64,000 bases of DNA from Clostridium cavendishii DSM 21758 (GCF_900141845.1 NZ_FQZB01000005.1:356254-420253), one strand, 5' to 3'; counted from the first letter of the stretch, positions 33,065 through 41,990 are shown. Numbers and translations are program-made. Notes: generated by a model not told the origin, from the letters alone.

Positions 33065-35035
33065 ATGGGAAGAATAAATATTTTAGACCAGATTACTTCA
33101 AATAAAATAGCAGCAGGAGAAGTTGTAGAAAGACCTTCTTCTGTTGTGAAAGAACTTGTTGAAAATAGTATAGATGCTGGAGCTAAAAATATAATAGTAG
33201 AGGTATTAGATGGTGGGGAAAGTTTAATACGTATTATAGATGATGGCATTGGTATACATAGTGAGGATATGGAAAAAGCTTTTATGCCACATGCAACAAG
33301 TAAGATAAACAATGTAGAAGATATATATAAAATAAGTACATTAGGCTTTAGGGGAGAAGCTCTTGCGAGTATAGCCTCTGTAGCAAAAGTGCTCCTTAAA
33401 ACAAAATTTAAGGAAGATGAATTTGGAAGTGAAATATATATAGAAGCGGGTGAAATAAAGCATAAGAGAGAAGCTGCTATAAATAAAGGAACATTAATAG
33501 AAGTTAGAGATATATTTTATAATGTACCTGCTAGAAAAAAGTTCTTAAAATCTATTTCTAGAGAAGGAGCTTTAATAAATGATATAGTAAGTAGAATTGC
33601 TTTAAGTAATCCTGATATATCATTTAAACTTTATAACAATAATAAGAGTATACTCCATACCTTTGGTAATGGTAATCTATTAGATACTATAAGATGTTTA
33701 TACGGAAAGCAAATAAGTGAAAATTTATTATATTTTGAGCATCATACAGATGCTATTTCTGTTTTTGGTTATATAGGTAGAGAAGAAATAAGTAGAGGTT
33801 CTAGAAATAATCAATCTATTTTTGTAAACAATAGATATATAAAGAACAAACTTATAACTGTTGCAGCTGAAAATGCTTTTAAATCTTTTAGTACAGTTAA
33901 TAAGTATCCTTTTTTTACTATATTTTTAGAAGTGTATCCTGAATTTGTAGATGTAAATATACATCCAACTAAAGCAGAAATTAAATTTAATGATGATAGG
34001 CAAGTTTTTAAAATAGTGTTTGATAATATCCATAACGTATTAAGAAAGGATATAGCAGATTCATTTTTAGTTGCAGAAAATTCTTCTGAAAATATTCAAG
34101 ATGAATATAAAGTAGAAGAGATTACGTTTAATTATAATGCAATTAAGCCGGATTATAAGGAAGACTATAATAATGTAAAATCAAATAATGAAGAATTTAA
34201 GACTTATTCACCTTCTCCAGAAATAATTAATTCTTTTAATTTAAAAGAAGAAGAGGAAAAAGCTTTTCCAAAAATAATAGAGAAGGAAGTAGTATCTATA
34301 CCCGTAGAACTTAAGAATGAAATTTATAATAGATATAATACTGATGATAAATTTAACAATATTAATAACGTTAATTTAGAGAACTCTAATAATATTAAGA
34401 AAGAGATAACTACGAATATTGAAGAGGATATAGATAAGCCTATTAAAATTCCTAAATTTCCAAAATTAAAGGTTATAGGACAATTTAACAATACTTATAT
34501 ATTAGGAGAATATGAATCTATACTATATTTAATAGATCAACATGCAGCCCATGAAAAAATTTTATTTGAAGAATATTTAAAAGCTATTGAAAATAAAGAA
34601 ATCGTGGTTCAAACATTATTGATTCCTATAACTTTGGAATTATCTCTAGATGATTTTTCCTATTATGAAGAAAATAAAAATGTCTTCGATAATGCAGGGT
34701 TTATAATAGAAGACTTTGGATCTAATTCTATAAGACTTATTGAAGTTCCGTACTTTTTAGATAAGTTAAATCCTAAAGAATTATTCTTAAGTATATTAGA
34801 TAATTTGAAATCATTAGGTTCTGGTAAGACTACTGAAGTTAAATATAATAAGATAGCTACTATGGCTTGCAAGGCGGCTGTGAAGGCAAATGATGTATTA
34901 AGTTATAATGAGATGGAAGCATTAATAGAAAGACTTAGATTTATAGATGATCCTTTTAATTGTCCTCATGGAAGACCAACTATAGTTAAGTTTACAAGCT
35001 ATGAGTTAGATAAGAAGTTTAGAAGAATTGTGTAG
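33065..35035 (+). CDS. mutL: DNA mismatch repair protein MutL
   Basis: A 656-aa MutL with the GHKL ATPase N-terminus: ENSIDAGA (near 36), DDGIG (near 60), GFRGEALASI (near 93). A low-complexity linker rich in N, E and I covers about 345-465. The C-terminal dimerisation/endonuclease domain has the metal motif DQHAAHEKILFEE near 490 and CPHGRPT near the end, so it should be an active nicking endonuclease. It starts 22 nt after mutS with AAGGAGATGG as ribosome binding site. Confidence 0.96.
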   Translation: MGRINILDQITSNKIAAGEVVERPSSVVKELVENSIDAGAKNIIVEVLDGGESLIRIIDDGIGIHSEDMEKAFMPHATSKINNVEDIYKISTLGFRGEALASIASVAKVLLKTKFKEDEFGSEIYIEAGEIKHKREAAINKGTLIEVRDIFYNVPARKKFLKSISREGALINDIVSRIALSNPDISFKLYNNNKSILHTFGNGNLLDTIRCLYGKQISENLLYFEHHTDAISVFGYIGREEISRGSRNNQSIFVNNRYIKNKLITVAAENAFKSFSTVNKYPFFTIFLEVYPEFVDVNIHPTKAEIKFNDDRQVFKIVFDNIHNVLRKDIADSFLVAENSSENIQDEYKVEEITFNYNAIKPDYKEDYNNVKSNNEEFKTYSPSPEIINSFNLKEEEEKAFPKIIEKEVVSIPVELKNEIYNRYNTDDKFNNINNVNLENSNNIKKEITTNIEEDIDKPIKIPKFPKLKVIGQFNNTYILGEYESILYLIDQHAAHEKILFEEYLKAIENKEIVVQTLLIPITLELSLDDFSYYEENKNVFDNAGFIIEDFGSNSIRLIEVPYFLDKLNPKELFLSILDNLKSLGSGKTTEVKYNKIATMACKAAVKANDVLSYNEMEALIERLRFIDDPFNCPHGRPTIVKFTSYELDKKFRRIV

Positions 35036-35044
35036 GAGAATTTT

Positions 35045-35974
35045 ATGAAAAAAAATATACTTGTTATTGCGGGACCTACATCTGTTGGGAAAACAGATAT
35101 ATCTATTAAAATTGCAAAAAAATTAAATGGAGAAATAATTTCTACCGATTCTATGCAAATTTATAAAGAAATGAATATAGGATCAGCAAAGATATCAAAG
35201 GAAGAAATGAATGACGTTCCTCATCATCTTATAGATATAATTGCTCCAGAAGAGGAATTTTCGGTATCTGAATATAGAGAATTGTGTCTAAAAGCTATTT
35301 CTGATATTCATAATAGAGGAAAACTACCTATATTGGTAGGTGGTACTGGACTTTATATAGATTCTGTAACATGTAATATGAACTTCACAGAAAGTGAAAA
35401 AGATGATGAATACAGAGACTATCTTTGGGCATTAGCCGAAAAAGAAGGTAATGAAAAATTACACAGTTTATTAAAAGAAATAGATCCTAAGAGTTATGAA
35501 AATATTCATATGAACAATAGAAAACGTGTAATACGTGCCTTAGAGGTATACAAAACCACAGGAAAGCCTTTTAGTTCATATAATGAGGTGAATAAAAAGT
35601 ATGATGTTCCATATAATATATTTTATTATGTATTAAATATGGATAGGGTTTCTCTATATGAAAGAATAAATCACAGAGTAGATTTGATGCTTGAAAAAGG
35701 CCTTTTAGAAGAGGTTATAGCATTGAAAAAATCTGGCCTTACACCTAGTATGCAATCTATGCAAGGAATAGGTTATAAGGAGCTTATGTATTATTTAGAA
35801 GGCTCTATACCTTTAGAGAAAGCAATAGAAATGATAAAACAAGGAACAAGAAATTATGCTAAAAGACAGTTAACCTGGTTTAGAAGAGATAAGAGAGCTG
35901 TATTTTTAGATAAAGACATTTTAAGTGAAGAGGAAATTATAGATAAAATAACTAATGACATTATGAATTCTTAG
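35045..35974 (+). CDS. miaA: tRNA dimethylallyltransferase
   Basis: A 309-aa MiaA, which adds the dimethylallyl group to A37 of tRNAs reading UNN codons. The P-loop is GPTSVGKTD (9-17), followed by STDSMQIYKEMNIGSAK near 32, DVPHHLID near 61 and VGGTGLYIDSV near 100. It overlaps the mutL region closely (9 nt gap), with TAGGAGAA as ribosome binding site. It provides the substrate for MiaB. Confidence 0.95.
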   Translation: MKKNILVIAGPTSVGKTDISIKIAKKLNGEIISTDSMQIYKEMNIGSAKISKEEMNDVPHHLIDIIAPEEEFSVSEYRELCLKAISDIHNRGKLPILVGGTGLYIDSVTCNMNFTESEKDDEYRDYLWALAEKEGNEKLHSLLKEIDPKSYENIHMNNRKRVIRALEVYKTTGKPFSSYNEVNKKYDVPYNIFYYVLNMDRVSLYERINHRVDLMLEKGLLEEVIALKKSGLTPSMQSMQGIGYKELMYYLEGSIPLEKAIEMIKQGTRNYAKRQLTWFRRDKRAVFLDKDILSEEEIIDKITNDIMNS

Positions 35975-36025
35975 GTTTATAATTAAATTATTATAAAAAC
36001 TTTTATATGGTTTGGAGGGTTAATA

Positions 36026-36271
36026 ATGAATAATAAGTCAACAAACAACTTGCAAGACATTTTCTTAAATAATGCTAGAAAGGGAAAAATAGCAGTTGTT
36101 ATATATTTAACAAACGGATTCCAATTAAAAGGATATGTTAAAGGTTTTGATAGCTTTACTGTAGTATTAGATTCTGATGGTAAACAAATGCTAGTTTACA
36201 AGCATGCTATTACAACAGTAACTCCAGCAAAACCTATATTATTTAATAGTACACAAGTTGATGACAATTAA
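36026..36271 (+). CDS. hfq: RNA-binding protein Hfq
   Basis: An 81-aa Hfq. The Sm1 motif is seen in IYLTNGFQLKGYVKGFDSFTVVLDS, and the Sm2 motif in QMLVYKHAITTVTP. It forms a hexameric RNA chaperone. TGGAGGG is the ribosome binding site. It follows miaA by about 50 nt, as in most clostridia. Confidence 0.96.
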   Translation: MNNKSTNNLQDIFLNNARKGKIAVVIYLTNGFQLKGYVKGFDSFTVVLDSDGKQMLVYKHAITTVTPAKPILFNSTQVDDN

Positions 36272-36282
36272 ATATTAATACA

Positions 36283-36314
36283 TAGGCAAACATTAATGTT
36301 TGCCTAATTTTTTT
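36283..36314 (+). terminator. Terminator after hfq
   Basis: TAGGCAAACA/TGTTTGCCTA stem with a 4-nt loop and a T-run. Confidence 0.88.
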
Positions 36315-36348
36315 CACTATGTTAATATATTCTATGTTATAAGATTTT

Positions 36349-36405
36349 AAGGAGGTGTAACTAATTCAAAATGTTTTCTAAATTTTTGAATTAGTAATTA
36401 ATATG
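36349..36405 (+). promoter_or_regulatory. Ribosome binding site separated from its start codon by a perfect hairpin
   Basis: AAGGAGGTG (36349-36357) is 45 nt from the only usable in-frame ATG (36403). Between them lies CTAATTCAAAA/TTTTGAATTAG (36361-36371 and 36384-36394), an 11-bp perfect stem with a 12-nt loop. If folded, the ribosome binding site and start codon come within about 13 nt. The loop strand also contains a 7-codon open frame (ATG 36371 to TAG 36394). No other ribosome binding site is visible. Confidence 0.6.
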
Positions 36406-37683
36406 TTAAAAGAAACTAATGAATTATTAAAAAATGTATATAAAATAAGTGATAGAACTTTAGAGTTATATAATAAAGCTATTTTGGATGTTGAAGAAGA
36501 GTTTAAAAAATATGATGAAATAAGAGAATTAAATCAAACTAAAGTGTTACATGCTTTGCAAGAGGAAAGAATTTCAGATACACACTTTACAAACTCTTCA
36601 GGTTATGGATATGGTGATATAGGTAGAGATTCTTTAGATCTAGTTTATGCTAGAATCTTTAATACAGAGAGTGCTTTGGTGAGACCGCATTTTGTAAATG
36701 GAACTCATGCTATAGGAGCAGCTTTAATGGGTAACTTAAGACCTAATGATACTATGCTTGCCATTACAGGCAAACCATATGATACTTTACATAATATTAT
36801 AGGAATAAGCGGAGAGGAAAATATAGGTTCTTTAAGAGAGTATGGTGTTAAATATAAACAAATTGATTTACTGAACGGAAAGGTAGATTTTGATAAAGTT
36901 AAAGAAGCTTTAGAATCAGATAAATCTATAAAACTTGTACATCTTCAAAGATCTACAGGATATGGATGGAGAAATTCATTTTTAGTAGATGAACTAGGAG
37001 AGGTTATAAGTTTTGTAAAAGCTATAAGACAAGATGTTTTAGTATTTGTAGATAACTGTTACGGTGAATTTATAGATACAAAAGAACCAACAGATGTAGG
37101 TGCAGATTTAATAGCAGGTTCATTGATAAAAAATATAGGTGGTGGTATAGCACCAACTGGTGGTTATATAGCTGGGAAAAAAGAATATGTTGAACAAGCT
37201 GCTTACAGATTAACTATTCCTGGTATAGGAGGAGAGTGCGGCTCAACCTTTGGCGTTATGAGACAGCTTTATCAGGGGTTATTCTTGGCTCCACATATTG
37301 CTATGGAAGCTGTAAAAGGGGCTATTTTCTGTGCTAGAATAATGGAACTTGCGGGTTTTGAAGTGCTTCCAAAGTATAATGAAAAGAGGAGCGATATAAT
37401 TCAAGCTATAAAATTCAATGATAAAGATAAAGTTATAAACTTTTGCAAGGGAATACAAAAAGGATCTCCTATAGATTCATTTGTAGAATGTGAACCATGG
37501 GATATGCCAGGTTATACAGATCAAGTTATAATGGCAGCAGGAGCTTTTGTACAAGGTTCTTCTATAGAACTTTCGGCGGACGCGCCAATAAGACCTCCTT
37601 ATATAGCATACCTTCAAGGTGGACTTACTTTTGACCATGCTAAAATAGGTATACTTATAGCTCTTGATAAAGTTTTTAAGTAA
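36403..37683 (+). CDS. Methionine gamma-lyase family (aluminium resistance protein-like) PLP enzyme
   Basis: A 426-aa PLP-dependent protein of the YnbB/aluminium resistance family, related to cystathionine/methionine gamma-lyases. Features include HFTNSSGYGYGDIGRDSLDLVYA near 66, RPHFVNGTHAIGAALMGNL near 98, LVHLQRSTGYGWRNSF near 185 and the lysine region AGSLIKNIGGGIAPTGGYIAGKKEY near 240, where K is the likely Schiff-base residue. The start at 36403 is the first in-frame ATG; an in-frame stop lies 24 nt upstream. The substrate is unknown. It commonly follows hfq in clostridia. Confidence 0.9.
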   Translation: MLKETNELLKNVYKISDRTLELYNKAILDVEEEFKKYDEIRELNQTKVLHALQEERISDTHFTNSSGYGYGDIGRDSLDLVYARIFNTESALVRPHFVNGTHAIGAALMGNLRPNDTMLAITGKPYDTLHNIIGISGEENIGSLREYGVKYKQIDLLNGKVDFDKVKEALESDKSIKLVHLQRSTGYGWRNSFLVDELGEVISFVKAIRQDVLVFVDNCYGEFIDTKEPTDVGADLIAGSLIKNIGGGIAPTGGYIAGKKEYVEQAAYRLTIPGIGGECGSTFGVMRQLYQGLFLAPHIAMEAVKGAIFCARIMELAGFEVLPKYNEKRSDIIQAIKFNDKDKVINFCKGIQKGSPIDSFVECEPWDMPGYTDQVIMAAGAFVQGSSIELSADAPIRPPYIAYLQGGLTFDHAKIGILIALDKVFK

Positions 37684-37750
37684 ATATTATGTAAAGTAAA
37701 AACATATAGATTTTTAAAGATTATATAAGTAATGTATATTGATAATGAAT

Positions 37751-37786
37751 AAAACTAGGTGCACAGATATGTACACCTAGTTTTTA
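37751..37786. terminator. Bidirectional terminator before lexA
   Basis: AAAACTAGGTG/CACCTAGTTTT stem between convergent genes, with T-run. Confidence 0.85.
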
Positions 37787-38392
37787 ATATGATCTATAAA
37801 GACCTACTAATTTACCTAAAACAGAGCAGTTATCTACTAGTATAGGACCCATTGTTTTATTCTCTGGTTGTAATCTTATATGATCTTTTTCTTTAAAAAA
37901 TCTTTTTAAAGTAGCCTCGTTTTCTATAAGAGCAACAATTATATCTCCATTATTAGCTGTTTGAGCTTGCTCTATAATAGCTAAATCTCCATCATTTATA
38001 CCAGCTTCAATCATACTTTCGCCAGAAACTTTTAATATAAAAAGATCTCTATCATGTTTTATATAATCACTTGGAATAGGAAAAATATCTTCTACATTTT
38101 CCGTTGCTAATATAGGAAGTCCAGCGGTTATATTACCTATTATAGGGATATTTAATAATTCTTTTTTATTTGTAGAGAATTCTATTATTTCAAGAGCTCT
38201 TGGTTTTGTAGGATCCCTTTTTATTAGACCTTTTTTCTCTAATCTTTTTAAATGGCCGTGAACTGTTGAAGTTGAACTTAAACCTACAGCATCACAAATC
38301 TCTCTAACTGAAGGGGGATAACCCTTGGATTCGGTGTGTGCTTTTAAAAACTCATAAACTTCTTTTTGCTTATCTTTTATAATTTCACCCAT
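37784..38392 (-). CDS. lexA: SOS repressor LexA
   Basis: A 202-aa LexA. The N-terminal winged helix covers residues 1-65 (GYPPSVREICDAVGLSSTSTV), the self-cleavage site is the A-G bond in ITAGLPI, and the peptidase dyad is the serine in SGESMIEAG with the lysine in ATLKRFF. The start is the ATG at 38392, with GCGAGGTG upstream; the GTG at 38401 lies in that ribosome binding site. It represses DNA damage genes. A matching SOS box lies in its own promoter. Confidence 0.95.
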   Translation of the reverse strand: MGEIIKDKQKEVYEFLKAHTESKGYPPSVREICDAVGLSSTSTVHGHLKRLEKKGLIKRDPTKPRALEIIEFSTNKKELLNIPIIGNITAGLPILATENVEDIFPIPSDYIKHDRDLFILKVSGESMIEAGINDGDLAIIEQAQTANNGDIIVALIENEATLKRFFKEKDHIRLQPENKTMGPILVDNCSVLGKLVGLYRSY

Positions 38393-38445
38393 TTTATACA
38401 CCTCGCTATTCTTGTTTTATTATATCATATAATTGCGCTAACATC

Positions 38446-38457
38446 AAACTTATGTTC
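38446..38457. promoter_or_regulatory. SOS (LexA) box upstream of lexA
   Basis: On the minus strand GAACATAAGTTT, a near match to the GAAC-N4-GTTC core of Gram-positive LexA boxes. It sits 54 nt upstream of the lexA start and about 75 nt from the divergent gene at 38533, so it could control both. Confidence 0.7.
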
Positions 38458-38532
38458 TAGTATTATAAAATTTGCTTATCCTTGTTACCTCTGCTATAAT
38501 TGATTAGAAAACTATAAGAGAAGGTGAATTAT

Positions 38533-39015
38533 ATGAATATTTGTATTTTTGACAAAAACAAGGAATGTAATACATATAAAAATTGTGATAATTGCGATTT
38601 AGCATCTAAAAAGATTTTTGACGAATGTTTAAAATCTTTGGATTTAAATAGTGTAGATATAGAAGCTGTAAATATTGAAGGTATTTCTAAAGAAGTAGAG
38701 GAGAATGAACTGCTTTTAAGAGATAGCATGACTGAAGATTCAGAAGAAAGTTTGGAATTAGATAAAAAACTAGAAATAGAATTCGAGAATAATATTAATT
38801 TTGAAGGTGATGTTAACGGATTTGATATGAAAAAATTCAATGAAGAATTCAAGTTAACAGATGAAAATGGCGATGCTTGGGAACATATAGAGTACATAGA
38901 TGATCTTCAAGATTTGCTTTTAGATAAAGAAGCAGTTGAAAAATATTCTGTAGAAGAATTCCCAGGTTTAATAAGAATAAATAGAGCAGCATTAGAAGAA
39001 GATATGAATCAATAG
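38533..39015 (+). CDS. Acidic hypothetical protein with N-terminal cysteine cluster
   Basis: A 160-aa strongly acidic protein. The N-terminal 30 residues hold five cysteines (NICIFDKNKECNTYKNCDNCD and a later DECL), a pattern that could bind a metal. The rest is rich in E and D with no catalytic motif I know. The start is the ATG at 38533, with AAGGTGA upstream. It is divergent from lexA and may share the SOS box. Confidence 0.6.
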   Translation: MNICIFDKNKECNTYKNCDNCDLASKKIFDECLKSLDLNSVDIEAVNIEGISKEVEENELLLRDSMTEDSEESLELDKKLEIEFENNINFEGDVNGFDMKKFNEEFKLTDENGDAWEHIEYIDDLQDLLLDKEAVEKYSVEEFPGLIRINRAALEEDMNQ

Positions 39016-39063
39016 ACTTAAAAGAAGTAGAGGAGAGTGCCCTCTACTTTTTTTAAGTCTATT
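39011..39063 (+). terminator. Nested-hairpin terminator
   Basis: An outer 13-bp repeat (AATAGACTTAAAA/TTTTAAGTCTATT) encloses an inner AAGTAGAGG/CCTCTACTT stem that is followed by seven Ts. The inner hairpin alone is a standard terminator; the outer pairing would extend it. Confidence 0.8.
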
Positions 39064-39072
39064 GATATATAG

Positions 39073-39120
39073 AAAGCTAAATAAAATAATTCGTAAACTT
39101 AATTATTTTATTTAGCTTTT
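39073..39120. terminator. Strong terminator after the recombinase
   Basis: 19-bp perfect inverted repeat (arms 39073-39091 and 39101-39119) starting AAAGCTAAATAAAATAATT, with a 9-nt loop. Confidence 0.85.
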
Positions 39121-39147
39121 AACTTTACATAATATTTGTTATGTAAT

Positions 39148-40140
39148 TTATTTTATATTTGCAAGCGGGTTAGAACTTACAGCGTCTCTTAAAGTTTCAT
39201 CATCAACGTGAGTGTAAATTTGAGTTGTAGAGATGTTTTCATGTCCTAAAATACTTTGAAGACTTCTAATATCTACATTACCATGCTTGTACATCAATGT
39301 AGCAGCTGTATGTCTAAGTTTATGGGGAGTGCATTTAACATCAGTTATTCCAGCGTTTTTTATATGTTTCTTAACTAAAATTTCTACAGTACGCTTATCA
39401 ATTGGCTTATTTCTGTTAGATAAAAATAAAATGTTTTTATATTCATTAGGAACTTGACTCGTATCTCTAATATTTAAATAATTAGAAATAGCATTCAAAG
39501 TAGCATTATTAAGATATACAGTTCTTTCTTTATCACCTTTACCTATTATTGTTAATGTATCACCTTTGATTTTATCTAATCTTATATTACAAAGTTCAGA
39601 AAGTCTTAATCCACAATTTAAAAACACAGTTAATATACAGTAATCTCTAAAATAATTTTTATTCTTTTTATCTAAAGATTTAAGGAGAGTTATACTTTGG
39701 TCAAGAGTTAAATAAATAGGGTGACGTTTATTTATTTTTGGACTTTCTAAATCTAAAGTAGGGTTCTCATCTATTATTTTAGCTTTGGTGCTTAAAAATT
39801 TAAAATAAGATTTTAATGTAGCTACCTTGCGAGCTCTTGCGTAACTTTCATTTTCTCTTTGTTTTTCTAGAAAAGACATAAATGCATAAAGATCTGTGAG
39901 TCTTATGGTTCTAATAAAACTATTATCTATATCACTTAAATCAACTTCATTAAAATCTATGTCTCTAGGACAATATCCTTTATATATTTTCATAAATCTA
40001 TAGAAAATTATCAAGTCTATTCTGTAACCATCTATAGTATTAGTTGATTTTCCTTTAATAGTTTGTAAATAATTCAAAAAATCATCAACACTTTGAGGAA
40101 GTGCTTTATTTTCGGCTATTGGTTTAATATCATATATCAT
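39148..40140 (-). CDS. Tyrosine recombinase XerC/XerD-like
   Basis: A 330-aa tyrosine recombinase. The N-terminal SAM-like core-binding domain covers about residues 15-130. The catalytic residues are R in NCGLRLSELCNI near 195, K in GKGDKERTVYL, H and R in PHKLRHTAATLM, H in LGHENISTTQIYTH, and Y in the same segment. Clostridia keep a Xer-like enzyme near lexA, so this is probably a chromosome dimer resolvase or a relative. The ribosome binding site AAGGATG precedes the ATG. A perfect palindrome lies 90 bp upstream. Confidence 0.92.
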   Translation of the reverse strand: MIYDIKPIAENKALPQSVDDFLNYLQTIKGKSTNTIDGYRIDLIIFYRFMKIYKGYCPRDIDFNEVDLSDIDNSFIRTIRLTDLYAFMSFLEKQRENESYARARKVATLKSYFKFLSTKAKIIDENPTLDLESPKINKRHPIYLTLDQSITLLKSLDKKNKNYFRDYCILTVFLNCGLRLSELCNIRLDKIKGDTLTIIGKGDKERTVYLNNATLNAISNYLNIRDTSQVPNEYKNILFLSNRNKPIDKRTVEILVKKHIKNAGITDVKCTPHKLRHTAATLMYKHGNVDIRSLQSILGHENISTTQIYTHVDDETLRDAVSSNPLANIK

Positions 40141-40230
40141 AAAATCATCCTTAAAATATAATAAATTCTAGAAAAGCATGAAAAGATGCTTTCTATAGGA
40201 TAATTATACTATATAATATCTAAAATTACC

Positions 40231-40270
40231 ATAATAATTTCGCTAAATGTATATTTAGCGAAATTATTAT
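40231..40270. repeat. Perfect 18-bp inverted repeat upstream of the recombinase
   Basis: Arms 40231-40248 and 40253-40270, loop GTAT, built on ATAATAATTTCGCTAAAT. Neither side carries a T-run, so it is not a standard terminator. A further ATTTAGCG occurs at about 40622-40629, near the start of the next gene. Confidence 0.75.
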
Positions 40271-40660
40271 TAAGCTTCAAATAGTTTTAAAAAGCAACAA
40301 ATTAATTAGTTTTCATTTAAATGTAAAAATAAGTATTTTATTACCGAAAACCCCCTTTTCTATTTCTACAAAAAAATCATTTTTAGAATCTTATAATTCG
40401 ACCATAATCAAGTTTAATTCATTTTGAAAATATTTTTATCAAATAAAAGCATATACTGTCTAAAGCTAAAAATTATAAAATATTTTGCTATACATAAATT
40501 TTGCATAAATATATCCACAATTTTGTTATTAATTACGATATTGCTATGAATTAACATTTGCACAAGTTTATACACAGAATTATACGGTGATTAAATTTTT
40601 GATTTTTATAGTTAGATATTTTATTTAGCGCTATTTATAAATATAAGTTGATTTGGTATA
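40271..40660. other. Long AT-rich intergenic region between divergent genes
   Basis: Part of the longest gap in the window (40141-40703, 563 bp). It contains ATATCCACA at 40511-40519 and TTATACACA at 40568-40576, each one mismatch from the DnaA box TTATCCACA. There is an extended -10 (TTGGTATAAT) at about 40650-40659. I see no open reading frame with a ribosome binding site. Confidence 0.5.
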
Positions 40661-40703
40661 ATAAGGAGAATTGAATTTATAATATAATAAAGGAGACTTT
40701 AAA

Positions 40704-40952
40704 ATGAGAGATATATCAAAAGACAAAGGGAAAATTTTTAGACACTTTAAGGGAGATTTATATCTTTTAGAGGATTTTGTAACTCATTCAGAAACTCAAG
40801 AAAAAATGGTTCTTTATAGAGCCTTATATGGAAGTTGTGGTTTATTTGTAAGACCATACTCTATGTTTATTGAAGAAGTTCCAGAAGATAAAGTTAACCC
40901 TACTCTACAAAAATATAGATTTGAACTTTTTGAAGTTAAAAGTGTCAAATAA
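40704..40952 (+). CDS. DUF1653 domain-containing protein
   Basis: An 82-aa protein. HFKGDLYLLEDFVTHSETQEKMVLYRALYG and LFVRPYSMFIEEV are the signature of DUF1653, a small SH3-like family of unknown function found in many bacteria. AAAGGAGACT is the ribosome binding site. It stands 60-70 bp before the YjbQ gene and may be co-transcribed. Confidence 0.85.
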   Translation: MRDISKDKGKIFRHFKGDLYLLEDFVTHSETQEKMVLYRALYGSCGLFVRPYSMFIEEVPEDKVNPTLQKYRFELFEVKSVK

Positions 40953-41023
40953 GCGAGAATATATATTAATCATTATTAATATATGATAAGTTTTTAAAAT
41001 TATGAAAGGCGTGTTTGGAATTT

Positions 41024-41431
41024 ATGAATAATCTATTTAAATATAATCTGACAATCGACAAAAAAGAAGCTATGGTAAACATAACTGAATATGTTAATGA
41101 AGCTGTGTTGAAAAGTAATATTAAGAATGGAATAGTTGTAGTCTACTCCCCTCATACTACAGCAGGAATCACAATAAACGAAAACACTGATCCTGATGTT
41201 GTTACGGATATGCTTTACGGTTTTGAAAAAAACTTTCCAACAAAAGATAGAATTTATAGACACTATGAAGGAAATTCCCATGCACATTTAAAAACATCAT
41301 CTGTAGGCGCGTCTCAATCAATAATATTAAATAAAGGCGAACTTATACTCGGAACATGGCAAGCAATTTATTTCTGTGAATTTGATGGGCCTAGAACTAG
41401 AAACTTTTTTGTTAAGGTATTAGAAGGATAA
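41024..41431 (+). CDS. YjbQ family protein (secondary thiamine-phosphate synthase-like)
   Basis: A 135-aa UPF0047/YjbQ protein. HTTAGITINENTDPDVVTDM near residue 45, HYEGNSHAHLKTSSVGASQ near 85 and GTWQAIYFCEFDGPR near the end are conserved, with histidines that bind a metal. Members have weak thiamine phosphate synthase activity; the physiological role is unclear. The start is the ATG at 41024, with GAAAGGCG upstream; a TTG at 41015 is the alternative but is too close to the ribosome binding site. Confidence 0.9.
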   Translation: MNNLFKYNLTIDKKEAMVNITEYVNEAVLKSNIKNGIVVVYSPHTTAGITINENTDPDVVTDMLYGFEKNFPTKDRIYRHYEGNSHAHLKTSSVGASQSIILNKGELILGTWQAIYFCEFDGPRTRNFFVKVLEG

Positions 41432-41432
41432 G

Positions 41433-41472
41433 AAAAACCTCCATAAATTAAATGTTTATGGAGGTTTTTTAG
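41433..41472 (+). terminator. Terminator after the YjbQ gene
   Basis: 15-bp stem AAAAACCTCCATAAA/TTTATGGAGGTTTTT with a 7-nt loop. Confidence 0.9.
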
Positions 41473-41546
41473 ATCGAATCTTTTGAATTATTTACTATAC
41501 CAATAAAATTTAATTTTGAAAATAAACTATTATTTAAATTCTTTTT

Positions 41547-41580
41547 ATAAAAAAATAGTTAATTTTTTCAATTAACTATT
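41547..41580 (-). terminator. Terminator after the 108-aa membrane protein
   Basis: AATAGTTAAT/ATTAACTATT stem, with an A-run on the left giving seven Ts on the minus strand. Confidence 0.75.
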
Positions 41581-41581
41581 C

Positions 41582-41908
41582 TCAACGTTTCCATTTGTTT
41601 TTCTTTTTAGAAATAGGCTTTATAGATTGTTGTAATGGTTCTTGGAATAAAGCATCATTTAATGTTATTGATAAACATGCAGCCACTCCAAAACCATAAA
41701 TTCCTGCTTTTAATATATCATTAATAAATAAAAGTATTAATAATATCACTATTCCGCTTAAAACTTTACATAAATTTTTTCTTTTTAACTTATTTGTATA
41801 AGTTTGTATTTTGTTAAATAACTCTGAACTAATACTTAACATATTAAATATTGTATTAAATACAAAAAAAGAAACTACAACAACAACTAGTGTTATAAAA
41901 AATTGCAT
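41582..41908 (-). CDS. Small membrane protein of unknown function
   Basis: A 108-aa protein with three hydrophobic segments (residues about 2-25, 48-62 and 70-86) and a basic end (KPISKKKNKWKR). No family recognised. The ribosome binding site GAGGGGGAG precedes the ATG. It stands alone. Confidence 0.6.
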   Translation of the reverse strand: MQFFITLVVVVVSFFVFNTIFNMLSISSELFNKIQTYTNKLKRKNLCKVLSGIVILLILLFINDILKAGIYGFGVAACLSITLNDALFQEPLQQSIKPISKKKNKWKR

Positions 41909-41990
41909 TTTATCTCCCCCTCTTTAACTGCGTGAAAACATATTCATATTATAACATAATAAATCTTTTATAACAACTAAGTAAATAAAT

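Noticed and set aside
39148..40140. The tyrosine recombinase as evidence of an integrative element
   Set aside because: No attachment repeats, excisionase, relaxase or phage genes are nearby, and a Xer-like gene next to lexA is normal for clostridia.
41457..41580. A possible small RNA between the YjbQ gene and the 108-aa membrane protein gene
   Set aside because: The two hairpins there are accounted for as terminators of the flanking convergent genes.
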